A stretch of 64,000 nucleotides of DNA from NCBI RefSeq assembly GCF_001613545.1, contig NZ_BDCO01000003.1:496001-560000 (forward strand), given 5' to 3'. Below, piece by piece: positions 43,727 through 52,017 of this stretch. A program made the position numbers and the translations under genes. Source of the stretch: Terrimicrobium sacchariphilum. GTDB lineage: Bacteria; Verrucomicrobiota; Verrucomicrobiia; Chthoniobacterales; Terrimicrobiaceae. Every line of letters starts with the position of its first letter. Positions within the stretch are counted from its first letter, which is position 1. Below the pieces are notes generated by a model, which was not told where the DNA came from, searched no databases, and was given only the letters and a program-made list of their open reading frames with translations.

Positions 43727-45574
43727 ATGATCAACCTGCTCGAGCAACGGATCTCGCGCGCGGAACTGACAGCCATACTGGTGGATCGGGAGTATAGGCT
43801 GATCCCTCCCTGCGAGTCTCCGGAGTGGACGCAGGCACGGCAAAATCCCGCCGTGCGAAAATGGAAAGCTGCGATCGACGCCCGTGTCGATCGTGAGCGG
43901 CATGAGCCTCTGCCCCCGTTGCCAGACGAGCTTTACGCCCTCTTCTATCAGACGGGCGAGAGACTGCCGTTTGAGGGTGTTTATTTCGAGAGGCGTCGGC
44001 GCCTGGGGCGTATTGCCGCATCAGCGGTACTCGCCGATGGGGAACGCAGGAAAAGCCTTCTGCCCATCCTCATCGAACGCGTCGAGGAGACAATGGCTGA
44101 GGAATCGTGGACTTTCCCTGCTCATGCCTGGACGGAGCCAACGGGAAAAGACCCGTACAAGATCGACCTGTTCGCCGCCGAGACGGCAAACGTCCTTGGG
44201 GAACTGGTATGTGTCTTCGGTGAGATGCTCCCGCTTTCGCTCCGGCAGAGAATACGAGCAAGACTGCGCGAGCAGATGTTTGTGAATTACCTGCATCCGC
44301 GATCCGAGATCACCTGGAAGCACCTGCCGATGAACTGGAATGCGGTTTGCCATCAGGGCGTGCTCGGCGCGGCGCTCGCCCTGGAGGACGATTCTGATCT
44401 CGTGGCCGAGATGCTGGAATCCGCCGCGGAATGCCTGCCAAAATTCCTGGCTGGATTCGGGGATGATGGATCGACCTCCGAGGGGCCGGGATACTGGAGC
44501 TATGGCTTTGGACGGTTTGCCGAGCTGAACTGCCAGTTGGAGGCGGCGACGCGCGGACGGCTGTCATTTTTCGGCAGGAATGAAAAGGTGAGGCGCATCG
44601 CGCAGTTTGCCCCGGCGATGGTGCTGTCCAGCGGCTACATGGTGAACTTCTCAGATGGTATGCAGCGCGACCGGCTCGGCCCGGCTCTGCTTGCCTATCT
44701 CGGTGACCGGTTGAGTCTGCCCGAGGTGGCCGCGGAAAGCGCCTGGGGTTTCCGGCATGAAGTGGAGACCGCGATCAACCTGGATTCCCAGAGGTGCGAT
44801 TTCTTTTACTTCGACCGACTGTGTCTCCGCTGCCCCGAGGACGTGGTCGGCGCTCGGGAACCCCACCGCCCGGATCGATTTTTCGAAGATTACGGAGCCG
44901 TAGTCTGCCGGGGTGACGATGACGCCTGGGAGTTTGCCGCCAAGGGCGGGCACAATGCGGAGCACCATAATCATAATGATTGCGGCAGTTTTATCTTTCA
45001 CGTGGAGCATACGCCGGTCGTCGTCGAAATCGGGGCGCCGGAGTACGTGGGGAGTTATTTCAGCAGCGATGAGACGCGCTACGCGTTTCTTGCGGCACGT
45101 TCGCTCGGGCACTCGGTCCCGCTGATCAAGGGATGCGAGCAGGCCCCCGGCGCCGAGTTTGCAGCTCGTGTGCTGCGGTGCGAGCTGGAGGGACCCCGAG
45201 TGGAGTTCGTCGTCGATCTGACCTCTTGCTATCCTGCCGCCGCGGGCTGCCGGAAGCTCGTTCGATCGTTTTTCCTCGATCGGGAGTCCGGACGGCTGGA
45301 GGTGAGGGATGAGTACGAACTGGACGGGATTGGTGAGGTCGAGTCGATGATTATTTGCGCAAGACCGGTGCTGCCGGGTGCGGAGGGCGTCTTGATTCCC
45401 TGCGGCGACCGGCAGGTGCAGGTCACGCCGGAACGGCACACGGTTTTCCGCTCGGTGGATACATGCGAATTTCGGAACCGTGAAGGAAAGGACGATCGCG
45501 TCTACCGGTTACGGTTCGGGTCCGATTTGGCGAAAAGCAGGGGATCATTGAGAGTGGTGCTGCAACCCCGTTGA
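43727..45574 (+). CDS. Heparinase II/III-like protein
   Basis: A 615-residue protein with the alpha-toroid plus beta-sandwich order of this lyase superfamily. The toroid includes KHLPMNWNAVCHQGVLGAALAL and STSEGPGYWSYGFGRF; the sheet domain begins with AAKGGHNAEHHNHNDCGSFIFH, the conserved His/Asn-rich region that binds metal and substrate. There is no signal peptide, unusual for a polysaccharide lyase, so it may act on imported oligosaccharides or be a hydrolase relative. It is co-directional with GH5 (23 bp gap) and convergent with GH130 across a hairpin. Confidence 0.8.
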   Translation: MINLLEQRISRAELTAILVDREYRLIPPCESPEWTQARQNPAVRKWKAAIDARVDRERHEPLPPLPDELYALFYQTGERLPFEGVYFERRRRLGRIAASAVLADGERRKSLLPILIERVEETMAEESWTFPAHAWTEPTGKDPYKIDLFAAETANVLGELVCVFGEMLPLSLRQRIRARLREQMFVNYLHPRSEITWKHLPMNWNAVCHQGVLGAALALEDDSDLVAEMLESAAECLPKFLAGFGDDGSTSEGPGYWSYGFGRFAELNCQLEAATRGRLSFFGRNEKVRRIAQFAPAMVLSSGYMVNFSDGMQRDRLGPALLAYLGDRLSLPEVAAESAWGFRHEVETAINLDSQRCDFFYFDRLCLRCPEDVVGAREPHRPDRFFEDYGAVVCRGDDDAWEFAAKGGHNAEHHNHNDCGSFIFHVEHTPVVVEIGAPEYVGSYFSSDETRYAFLAARSLGHSVPLIKGCEQAPGAEFAARVLRCELEGPRVEFVVDLTSCYPAAAGCRKLVRSFFLDRESGRLEVRDEYELDGIGEVESMIICARPVLPGAEGVLIPCGDRQVQVTPERHTVFRSVDTCEFRNREGKDDRVYRLRFGSDLAKSRGSLRVVLQPR

Positions 45575-45577
45575 GGC

Positions 45578-45609
45578 GAATCCGCCCCGCATTGGCGCGG
45601 AGCGGATTC
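45578..45609. terminator. Bidirectional hairpin between convergent heparinase-like and GH130 genes
   Basis: GAATCCGC (45578-45585) and GCGGATTC (45602-45609) are perfect 8-bp arms, with further pairing possible inside (CGC-ATTG-GCG). It fills the 43-bp gap between two stop codons facing each other, which fits a shared terminator, although no U-tract is visible on either side. Confidence 0.6.
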
Positions 45610-45617
45610 CGAGACGG

Positions 45618-46613
45618 TCAACGACCGACCGGCTGGCAGAGAGCGAGCAGATCGTCGACGTGGGCGGTGGCGAGCGCCTCCACGGTATCGGCTGCTCCGT
45701 AGTAGATCTTCACCTCGCCGGAATCCTCAAGGATCATGCCGCCGGGGAAGACGACATCATTGCGGAAGCCGATGCGCTCGTAAGTAGCCTCCGGCTTGAT
45801 GAGGGGCTCGGGGGAGAGGCCAATGATTTTCGAGGGGTTCTCGAGATCGAGGAGCATGAGGCCTGCGTAGTAGGTCTTGTGCCAGGAGGGCTCCCAGCCG
45901 CCGAGATTGATCGACTGGTCCCGCCAGACCGCGTGAAAGGTGGTGAGCCAGCCTTTGGAGGTTTTGATGGGCGGAGCGGCAGGTCCGGTCTTGTCATTGG
46001 CAAACGCGACATGCTCGACTCCGAGCACCAGGTCGTGATCGCCCCAATGCTTCAGGTCGGGCGACCATCCGCACCAGGTGTCGAATTGATCGCGGCCCCG
46101 GCTGTAGACCGGGAAGGGGCGCTCCAGTCGGAAATACCGACCGCCGATTTTCTCGGGAAACAGGACCATGTTGCGATTGTCCGGCACGCTGAGGGAGAGG
46201 ATGTCGAACCTTGAGAAATCCTCCGTGCGGGCGATGCCGCCGCGCACGCCGTGCCGTGTGTCCATGGCGAAGCAAATATGCGCCACGCCGTCGATGATGG
46301 TGATGCGCGGATCGTAAACGCGAAGCACCTCGTCCGAGGCGACTTTCCAGCAAGGCTTTGGCTCGACGTTCCACTTTACTCCGTCGTCGCTGAAGGCGAG
46401 GCCGAGTGAGGTTTGCAGCCCCGGCGGCTTGTTCACCTTGCCCTCCTTGAAGGGCCTCCAGTCCTCCTCGGTGGTGCCGTAGTCATTGCGGAAGATCATG
46501 ACATAGCGGCCTTCGTACTTAGCGACTCCGGCATTGAAGATCAGCGAGGCCGGGTAGGGGATGTCTTTGGCGGAGAGGATCGGGTTGTTGGCGTGACGGG
46601 TGATGGGTGACAT
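45618..46613 (-). CDS. GH130-family beta-mannoside phosphorylase/hydrolase
   Basis: A 331-residue cytoplasmic protein with a five-bladed beta-propeller pattern. It has the GH130 opening HANNPILSAKDIPYPASLIFNAG, RNDYG, GLAFSDDGVKWN, VYDPRITIIDG with the catalytic-type Asp, and WLTTFHAVW and YYAGLMLLDLENP later. Family members phosphorolyse beta-1,4-mannosyl-glucose or beta-mannosides in mannan or N-glycan breakdown. It is the last gene of a three-gene operon after the GPH transporter and a small membrane protein, so it probably processes what that transporter imports. Confidence 0.85.
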   Translation of the reverse strand: MSPITRHANNPILSAKDIPYPASLIFNAGVAKYEGRYVMIFRNDYGTTEEDWRPFKEGKVNKPPGLQTSLGLAFSDDGVKWNVEPKPCWKVASDEVLRVYDPRITIIDGVAHICFAMDTRHGVRGGIARTEDFSRFDILSLSVPDNRNMVLFPEKIGGRYFRLERPFPVYSRGRDQFDTWCGWSPDLKHWGDHDLVLGVEHVAFANDKTGPAAPPIKTSKGWLTTFHAVWRDQSINLGGWEPSWHKTYYAGLMLLDLENPSKIIGLSPEPLIKPEATYERIGFRNDVVFPGGMILEDSGEVKIYYGAADTVEALATAHVDDLLALCQPVGR

Positions 46614-46644
46614 GGACGTATGAGGTGGGAGTTTGGAGAGGAGG

Positions 46645-47220
46645 TTATTTTTGCCCGGTTGGTTCCGATGGAGCGGAGATGTGCGGGAGCTCTATGGGAC
46701 GGCGAGCCCAGTAGAGAAGGAAGGAGGCGACGACGGCTCCCGCCAGCCCGCCGAGAGCGAGCAGGCTCGGGACAAGCCACGTGCCGATGAGGGTGGGAAA
46801 GATAATGCGCCGGGGGTTCTCGGGGTTATAGCAGACGATAACGGTCGTGGGCAATCCATCCGCATTCCGAAGCGGAAAAAGCGGGGAGATCCTGCTTCCG
46901 ACATTCGCCCGTACGGGAATCCGTTCTCCGGCCTCGGTGTGAATGACGAAGTCATTCCAGTACACGTAGCTGCGATCGTGCGGCGCCTGGTTTGCGACGA
47001 TTTCATTGTCGCTGTGCATCACGAGGTCCGGCATCCCGACTTTGGTTCTCGTCACAGAAATGGCTTCCGCCTCACTGCGGTGACCAAAAAGCAGAAGCCG
47101 GAGGGGAGCCCCGAGCTGGGAAAGGCCAAAGGCCAGAATGAGGAGGCTGACGATTAATAGCGTCATTTTCTGCGCCACGCAGCCAGGCGTGTAGGTCTCG
47201 ATGGCGTGTGGGGAACTCAT
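46645..47220 (-). CDS. Two-helix membrane protein of unknown function (DUF3592-like)
   Basis: A 191-residue protein with a hydrophobic helix near residues 19-45, an external beta-rich domain of about 95 residues and a second helix near 145-170. The layout resembles DUF3592 proteins, but I cannot confirm the family by eye. Its start overlaps the transporter stop by 4 bp (ATGA), and GH130 follows after 31 bp, so it is probably produced with the transporter. Confidence 0.55.
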   Translation of the reverse strand: MSSPHAIETYTPGCVAQKMTLLIVSLLILAFGLSQLGAPLRLLLFGHRSEAEAISVTRTKVGMPDLVMHSDNEIVANQAPHDRSYVYWNDFVIHTEAGERIPVRANVGSRISPLFPLRNADGLPTTVIVCYNPENPRRIIFPTLIGTWLVPSLLALGGLAGAVVASFLLYWARRPIELPHISAPSEPTGQK

Positions 47221-49730
47221 GATGCCAGCGCCTCCTCCACGCCTCGTTTCCGGATGATGCCTCGTGCTTCAAGCTTGCCGAAGACAAGCGTAAGGATGAT
47301 GCCAATCGTCCCCATGAAGAACATCCAGAGATATCCGCTCATATAATCGTAGCGCATCCGAACATAACCGGAGGTGAGCACGGGATGGGCGATGGTGATA
47401 CGCTGCGCGGCAGCGGCTTTCTCCAGACGGTCGTAAAAGGCCAGAATCTCGGGAGCCTTGTCGCCAGCGACGAGGGAAAGCTTCTCTTCCAGCTTGTTTC
47501 CGGGAGTTGCCCGCGGCGGAGTCCCGGGAGCCTGCGGTTCCAGCACGGCAGTGACGGAGATTGAACGCTCGACCGGGCCGGGAATGGCCCGCACATGGTT
47601 GGTCTGTGCCGGGTCGCGAAGGCTACTGCCCGTTGCCATCAAGCGTCGGGCGGGATTGAGTTCATGCCCAAAAGGTGCAAGCATCGCGTGGAGGAGGCGG
47701 CTTACGGGAGAGACGTAGGTATCCAGCGGTTCCTCCACCACTTGGAGATCAAGCGTCACGGCGGGCTGGATCCGAGAGGATGCCGGGGTGCTGTCGGCTG
47801 TGACCAGCGACTTCTGCCGCGAAACTCCGAGGTGATCCAAACTGGCCTGGAGGCGATGCTGGGCCTCCGCGCTCGATTCGCCGCCTGTCATGAGTGTGCT
47901 GACGGCCAGCCCGTAGCCATCGGCGATCTTGACAGGGCGCATGTCTATGACGGCGGGATCTTGCCGGCGCAAGGCATCGAGTTCCTGCTCAATGGCACGC
48001 GAGGCGGGGCGAGCGGCTATGGCGTATTCCACCACGAGCGCCTGCCCCATTCGCGCATCCAGCAGTTGATCTCCATCCGCCATGAGCCTGCCGCCGAGCA
48101 CGGTAGAGACCTGCTTGCGGAAATCCGCCGCGCGCGTTTTCAGGATCGCATCAAGCTTTTCGATTTCGTGCGAAAGCTCCTCGATGCGGGGCTGGAGCGA
48201 ATGCCCCGGGTGGGCGGTCGACGGATCCTGGCCCAGCTTGCGAAGGCGCGCCGCCTCCATGTCGCGGGCCATCGCCTCCCTGGATAAAAGCGCGGATTTT
48301 TCCGCTTCGAGGTCGGTTTTTCTTTTCTCGAGAGTTTCGCTGTCCTTGTTGCCGTGGCGGATCTCCCACGTGCGGCCGGTCTGCGCGATCATCCCGTTTG
48401 CCTGCCAGACATCCGCAGCGAGATGGTCGGCAGTGATGGGATCGGCTGAGTCGACCGCTGGCCAGCTGGCCTGTTGCAGGAAGGAGACAAACTCGCTCCT
48501 GGTCGCTGGATTATGCAGTACCACCCGGGTCATCTCCCCCGCCGGAGGTTGAAAGACCGAGGCGTAGAAGGTCACGAAGAGACCCACTCCGTTCAAAGTG
48601 ATGAGCCTCGCCGCCAGCCCGACGATGGAGGCTCCCGCAGCATAGGTGCCCATGCGATTGCGCCGGACATAATCATAGACGAGCGGCACGTAGAGCAGAC
48701 CGGTGAGGATCGCCAGGACGGACAGGGTCTCGCCAAAGACGATGATTTCAAAAAGGGTCGGGCGCTTGTCCGGCAGGACAAACTCGACGTAGCAGTAGTA
48801 AAGGACGTTGCCCAGGAGCGACAGGCAGAGTGTCGTCTGGTAGGCCTTCATGCGGTTGAGCTTGCTGGCGAAGGCGGTGAGCAGGCCGATGATGAAGAGA
48901 TTGGCGATGCCGCCGATGGCCACGTTCACCCCCATCTCCTGCTTCGTGTAGTCCCACTGGTCCGTGTAGAGCAGGTTGCTGAGAGCTCCGAGACCGGCGT
49001 AGAAGTTCAGGCACGCGTTGCCAAACACCAGGAGATAAACCGGCCAGAGTTCGCGATCGAGCAAGCCGCCGACAAAGTTACGCAGCGTAAGTTTTTGACC
49101 GCGGAGGGAGCTTTTGGGGTCAGTCTCCTTGATGCCGAGAATGATCAGCAGGAGCAGCAGGGCCAGCAGCAAACCCGCCGACCAGTAGATCACCCATTCG
49201 CCATCAAGCTTCAGTCCCGCCAGATAGCTCACATCGTCGAATCTCCCCAGCATGACGAAGTAAAATGTCATCGTCGCCAGGTTGCTGCACCAGGCCATGG
49301 CACCCGTCGCCCACACGCGATCCTTTGGCGGGATGATCTCCTGCTTCAGCGGCTCCATGGGGGAGTTCAGATCGGAGGAGAAGTGGTAAAGAATATAGGC
49401 CGCCAGCAGGAGCCAGAAATTGGGCATCAGCGGCATGAGGATCATCGCCGTGAGCATGCCGGTCCAGGAGACGATGATGAACGGCTTGCGCCGACCGAAT
49501 CGTGTCCAGATGCGATCGGACAGGAAGCTCGCCACCGGGGACACCGCCATCGCCAGGATGCCGGGGATGCTCATGATGAAGGTCAGCCCTGCGGGGTTCT
49601 CGATGAATTTCTTCAGCGAGAAGAGAAAGGCCGTCCCCACGACTGCGCTGTTGAAGGTGAACGAGGCCCACGGGAGAATGGCGAAAATGACCCAGCGCCT
49701 GGGAATTTCTTGTTTGCAGGTAACAATCAC
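47217..49730 (-). CDS. GPH/MFS sugar transporter with ~400-residue insertion before the last helix
   Basis: An 837-residue transporter. Residues 12-390 contain eleven hydrophobic helices of the glycoside-pentoside-hexuronide type, with SDRIWTRFGRRKPFI as the conserved 2-3 loop and LNSPMEPLKQEIIP after helix 4. About 400 polar residues follow, including a coiled coil (LEKRKTDLEAEKSALL, RIEELSHEIEKLDAIL), before the final helix YLWMFFMGTIGIILTLVFG (about 800-818). Such insertions are not part of normal GPH transporters. The GTG at 49730 is chosen because a promoter and palindrome occupy 49773-49812, inside the longer open frame, and no ATG precedes helix 1. It is likely a sugar-cation symporter for the GH130 substrate. 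Confidence 0.8.
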   Translation of the reverse strand: MIVTCKQEIPRRWVIFAILPWASFTFNSAVVGTAFLFSLKKFIENPAGLTFIMSIPGILAMAVSPVASFLSDRIWTRFGRRKPFIIVSWTGMLTAMILMPLMPNFWLLLAAYILYHFSSDLNSPMEPLKQEIIPPKDRVWATGAMAWCSNLATMTFYFVMLGRFDDVSYLAGLKLDGEWVIYWSAGLLLALLLLLIILGIKETDPKSSLRGQKLTLRNFVGGLLDRELWPVYLLVFGNACLNFYAGLGALSNLLYTDQWDYTKQEMGVNVAIGGIANLFIIGLLTAFASKLNRMKAYQTTLCLSLLGNVLYYCYVEFVLPDKRPTLFEIIVFGETLSVLAILTGLLYVPLVYDYVRRNRMGTYAAGASIVGLAARLITLNGVGLFVTFYASVFQPPAGEMTRVVLHNPATRSEFVSFLQQASWPAVDSADPITADHLAADVWQANGMIAQTGRTWEIRHGNKDSETLEKRKTDLEAEKSALLSREAMARDMEAARLRKLGQDPSTAHPGHSLQPRIEELSHEIEKLDAILKTRAADFRKQVSTVLGGRLMADGDQLLDARMGQALVVEYAIAARPASRAIEQELDALRRQDPAVIDMRPVKIADGYGLAVSTLMTGGESSAEAQHRLQASLDHLGVSRQKSLVTADSTPASSRIQPAVTLDLQVVEEPLDTYVSPVSRLLHAMLAPFGHELNPARRLMATGSSLRDPAQTNHVRAIPGPVERSISVTAVLEPQAPGTPPRATPGNKLEEKLSLVAGDKAPEILAFYDRLEKAAAAQRITIAHPVLTSGYVRMRYDYMSGYLWMFFMGTIGIILTLVFGKLEARGIIRKRGVEEALAS

Positions 49731-49772
49731 GAGGCGAACGTTGCGAGGTGGCCGAACAGGACAGACCTGCCG

Positions 49773-49812
49773 GTAAAGCGCTATAATAATCGCTTTACTT
49801 AAATCTTGGCAA
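49773..49812 (-). promoter_or_regulatory. Promoter of the GPH transporter operon with operator-like palindrome
   Basis: On the minus strand TTGCCA (49812-49807) and TATTAT (49788-49783) are spaced by 18 bp. GTAAAGCG (49773-49780) and CGCTTTAC (49791-49798) are perfect 8-bp arms with a 10-bp spacer centred on the -10, so bound repressor would cover it. The GTG start of the transporter is 53 bp downstream of the -10. Confidence 0.6.
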
Positions 49813-49857
49813 GAGAGGTTTCTTTGGTCTTTCAGGTGGAGAAATCCCAAAAAACGG

Positions 49858-49890
49858 TTGCATAGTGATAATATAGCATATAAAGAGGAT
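49858..49890 (+). promoter_or_regulatory. Upstream region of the Verru_Chthon cassette with TGCTAT half-site
   Basis: TTGCAT (49858-49863), GATAAT (49867-49872), ATAGCA (49873-49878, the TGCTAT half-site on the minus strand) and a GAGG ribosome-binding site (49885-49888) precede the ATG at 49900. The TTGCATAG start and the ATAGCA half-site are shared with the PEP-CTERM promoter. The exact -10/-35 pair is uncertain because the spacing is not standard. Confidence 0.4.
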
Positions 49891-49899
49891 ATAGCTCTT

Positions 49900-50664
49900 A
49901 TGTTCCTTCTCCCCCAGAGATGCTCGGTCTCGAGTTCGCTTTCCCGCCCCCGGAATGGGTTCAGTCTCATAGAGCTTCTGGTGGTTATTGCGATCCTTGG
50001 GCTTCTGGTTGCGCTGGTTATTCCCGCTTTGGGTGCGCGAGGTAATGGATCGGTGACTCAGGCGGTCACTCAGATGTCGGATTTCCTCCAGCAGGCCCGC
50101 GCATATGCCATGGCCAACAATACCTATGTCTGGGTGGGTTTTTGCGAGGAGGACGGCGTAGCGCCGAGTGGTCCCGTTACAAGCGCGCCACCCTATCAGG
50201 GCAAGGGGCGGGTCCTCCTGGCGGCGGTGGCTTCCGTCGATGGCACGCGGATCTTTGATGAGAATGCCACTCCGACGATGCTGCCTGCGGCGCGTGTCGT
50301 GCCGATCGATCGCATCTTGAAGATCGACGGCGTGCATCTCACGGATCTTCCAGCCCCCGAGGGCGGCGACTCGCGGAAGATCAGCGGTCGCTCGGCCACG
50401 CCTTCGCAGGATGCCTCCAGCCGCATCAGTAGTGATAGCGGCAGTCGGTCAAACTTCCCATTCAGCATCCAGGGTTATCAGTTTTACAAGACAGTCAGGT
50501 TCAGTCCGCGCGGTGAGGTGGTCATCAATGACAGTGCGCTCAAGCGAGTGGGGGAGATCGGGTTGCGCCCGGTCAGGGGAAATGTCGTGGACCAGACCTC
50601 TCCCAACATCGCCGCCATCCAGTTCACGGGCGTCGGCGGCAACTTGCAGATTTTTCGGCCATGA
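49900..50664 (+). CDS. Verru_Chthon cassette protein D (GspH-like pseudopilin)
   Basis: A 254-residue prepilin. The leader RPRNG is followed by FSLIELLVVIAILGLLVALVIP, with the prepilin peptidase site after Gly20 and the conserved Glu at position 5 of the mature protein. A globular C-terminal domain has no recognised motif. The ATG at 49900 has a GAGG site; an earlier TTG lies inside the promoter-like region. By order and N-terminus it is the D protein of the four-gene cassette known from Chthoniobacter and Verrucomicrobium, and it corresponds to GspH/FimT-type minor pseudopilins. It overlaps the next gene by 4 bp. Confidence 0.8.
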   Translation: MFLLPQRCSVSSSLSRPRNGFSLIELLVVIAILGLLVALVIPALGARGNGSVTQAVTQMSDFLQQARAYAMANNTYVWVGFCEEDGVAPSGPVTSAPPYQGKGRVLLAAVASVDGTRIFDENATPTMLPAARVVPIDRILKIDGVHLTDLPAPEGGDSRKISGRSATPSQDASSRISSDSGSRSNFPFSIQGYQFYKTVRFSPRGEVVINDSALKRVGEIGLRPVRGNVVDQTSPNIAAIQFTGVGGNLQIFRP

Positions 50665-51137
50665 AAGTGCGTTCCCTATCCCCCAAAGGTTTCTCCCTTG
50701 TCGAAGTCACCCTGGCTATCGGTATTGCCGGGTTTTGCCTCATCGCTCTCTTCGGCATGTTGCCGGTGGGATTGAAAAGCAATCAGGCGGCCGTGCAGCA
50801 GATGCTGGCCAATGGCATTCTCACCAGCGTGGTCTCGGATCTGAAAACCACGCCGGTGACCGAACCCCGCGGGTCGGCGACGAGTTCGCCGCGCTTTCAG
50901 ATTCCGCTTCCTGCACAGAACTCCACAGGAGCAAGTAATCCGCTGTACTTCACCGAGGATGGACGCCTGACTTCCGACCAGGGGCAATCGATGTTTCGCC
51001 TCACCGTGACCTTTCTGCCCAATTCCGGCAAGCGATCGGCGAGTCTTGCAAATGTGAAGATCACCTGGCCTTCGGTCGCGTCGACCGACAAAGCCTCAGG
51101 CGGTGTGGAGACCTTTGTCGCGATGGACCGCAACTAG
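50661..51137 (+). CDS. Verru_Chthon cassette protein B (GspI-like pseudopilin)
   Basis: A 158-residue prepilin with a very short leader (cleavage after Gly10) and FSLVEVTLAIGIAGFCLIALFGMLPVG, with Glu at position 5. The mature domain is small and ends in the strand ETFVAMDR. Size and position between the D and C proteins match GspI in the GspH-I-J-K order of type II secretion minor pseudopilins. Translation is probably coupled to the D gene through ATGA. The function is inferred from family and architecture only. Confidence 0.8.
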   Translation: MKVRSLSPKGFSLVEVTLAIGIAGFCLIALFGMLPVGLKSNQAAVQQMLANGILTSVVSDLKTTPVTEPRGSATSSPRFQIPLPAQNSTGASNPLYFTEDGRLTSDQGQSMFRLTVTFLPNSGKRSASLANVKITWPSVASTDKASGGVETFVAMDRN

Positions 51138-51138
51138 G

Positions 51139-52017
51139 ATGAGCGTGGGCCGACATGCATGTCGGGGAGGCGTGGAAATCCGACGCCACTCCCGGGCGGG
51201 ATTTACCATCATTGAGATGCTCGTGGCGGTGGCGGTCTTTACCATGCTGCTCGTTCTCATAACGATGCTTTTCAAGAACGCGAGCGCCTTGGTCACGGCC
51301 AACAGCCGGCGGCTCGATGCCGATACGCAGGCCCGGCAGCTCCTTGACCGGCTGGCAGTGGACCTTGCCCAGATGCTCAAGCGGGACGATGTCGACTATT
51401 TCATGAAGTCCTCGATGTCTCCGCAGAGCGGCAATGACCAGATGGCTTTCTTTAGCGAGGTACCCGGGTATTTCTCCAGCTCTTCAAGCAGCCAGAGTCC
51501 GATGTCTCTGGTGGCCTATCGCGTGAATGACTCGGCGTCCTCCGGTCGGCTTCATAGCGTGGAGCGTCTCGGCAAGGGGCTGGAGTGGGGCGGAACGAGC
51601 GGCTCCGGAGGCAAGATGGCGTTTCTTCCCCTGACCATCAAGGGACTCTGGCCCCAGGCAGCCAACAACTCGGCCGATGACGACTACGAGCAACTCGGGA
51701 CGGACATCTTTCGATTTGAGTATTTTTACCTTCTGCAAGACGGCACGCTTTCGACGGACTTTCCCAAGTCGATCAACGATGTTGCCGGCATCTGTGTCGT
51801 CGTTGCGGTGATCGATCCGAAATCGCGTGCCATTGTGAGCGATGACCGACTCGCGACGCTGGCTGGGCGCATGGCCGACTTTGACAACAGCATGAAGACC
51901 GGCGAACTGGAGAAAAAGTGGCGTGACGCCATAGACACCAGCGATCTTCCCAAGGCGGCGCTCTCATCCGTGAGGGTGTACGGGCGGACGTTTTATCTCA
52001 ACCCGCTGGCTCTATGA
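51139..52017 (+). CDS. Verru_Chthon cassette protein C (GspJ-like pseudopilin)
   Basis: A 292-residue prepilin. After a 21-residue basic leader (cleavage after Gly21) comes FTIIEMLVAVAVFTMLLVLITMLF with Glu at position 5, then a helix with ARQLLDRLAVDLAQML, typical of GspJ, and a globular domain. ATG at 51139 begins one base after the B stop; a longer open frame from 51103 would overlap B. The C-terminal end overlaps the A gene by 4 bp. Confidence 0.8.
   Translation: MSVGRHACRGGVEIRRHSRAGFTIIEMLVAVAVFTMLLVLITMLFKNASALVTANSRRLDADTQARQLLDRLAVDLAQMLKRDDVDYFMKSSMSPQSGNDQMAFFSEVPGYFSSSSSSQSPMSLVAYRVNDSASSGRLHSVERLGKGLEWGGTSGSGGKMAFLPLTIKGLWPQAANNSADDDYEQLGTDIFRFEYFYLLQDGTLSTDFPKSINDVAGICVVVAVIDPKSRAIVSDDRLATLAGRMADFDNSMKTGELEKKWRDAIDTSDLPKAALSSVRVYGRTFYLNPLAL

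Noticed and set aside
48474-49802. Plus-strand frame of 442 codons opposite the GPH transporter
   Set aside because: Antisense shadow of transmembrane helices, Arg/Asp/His-rich, with no supported start.
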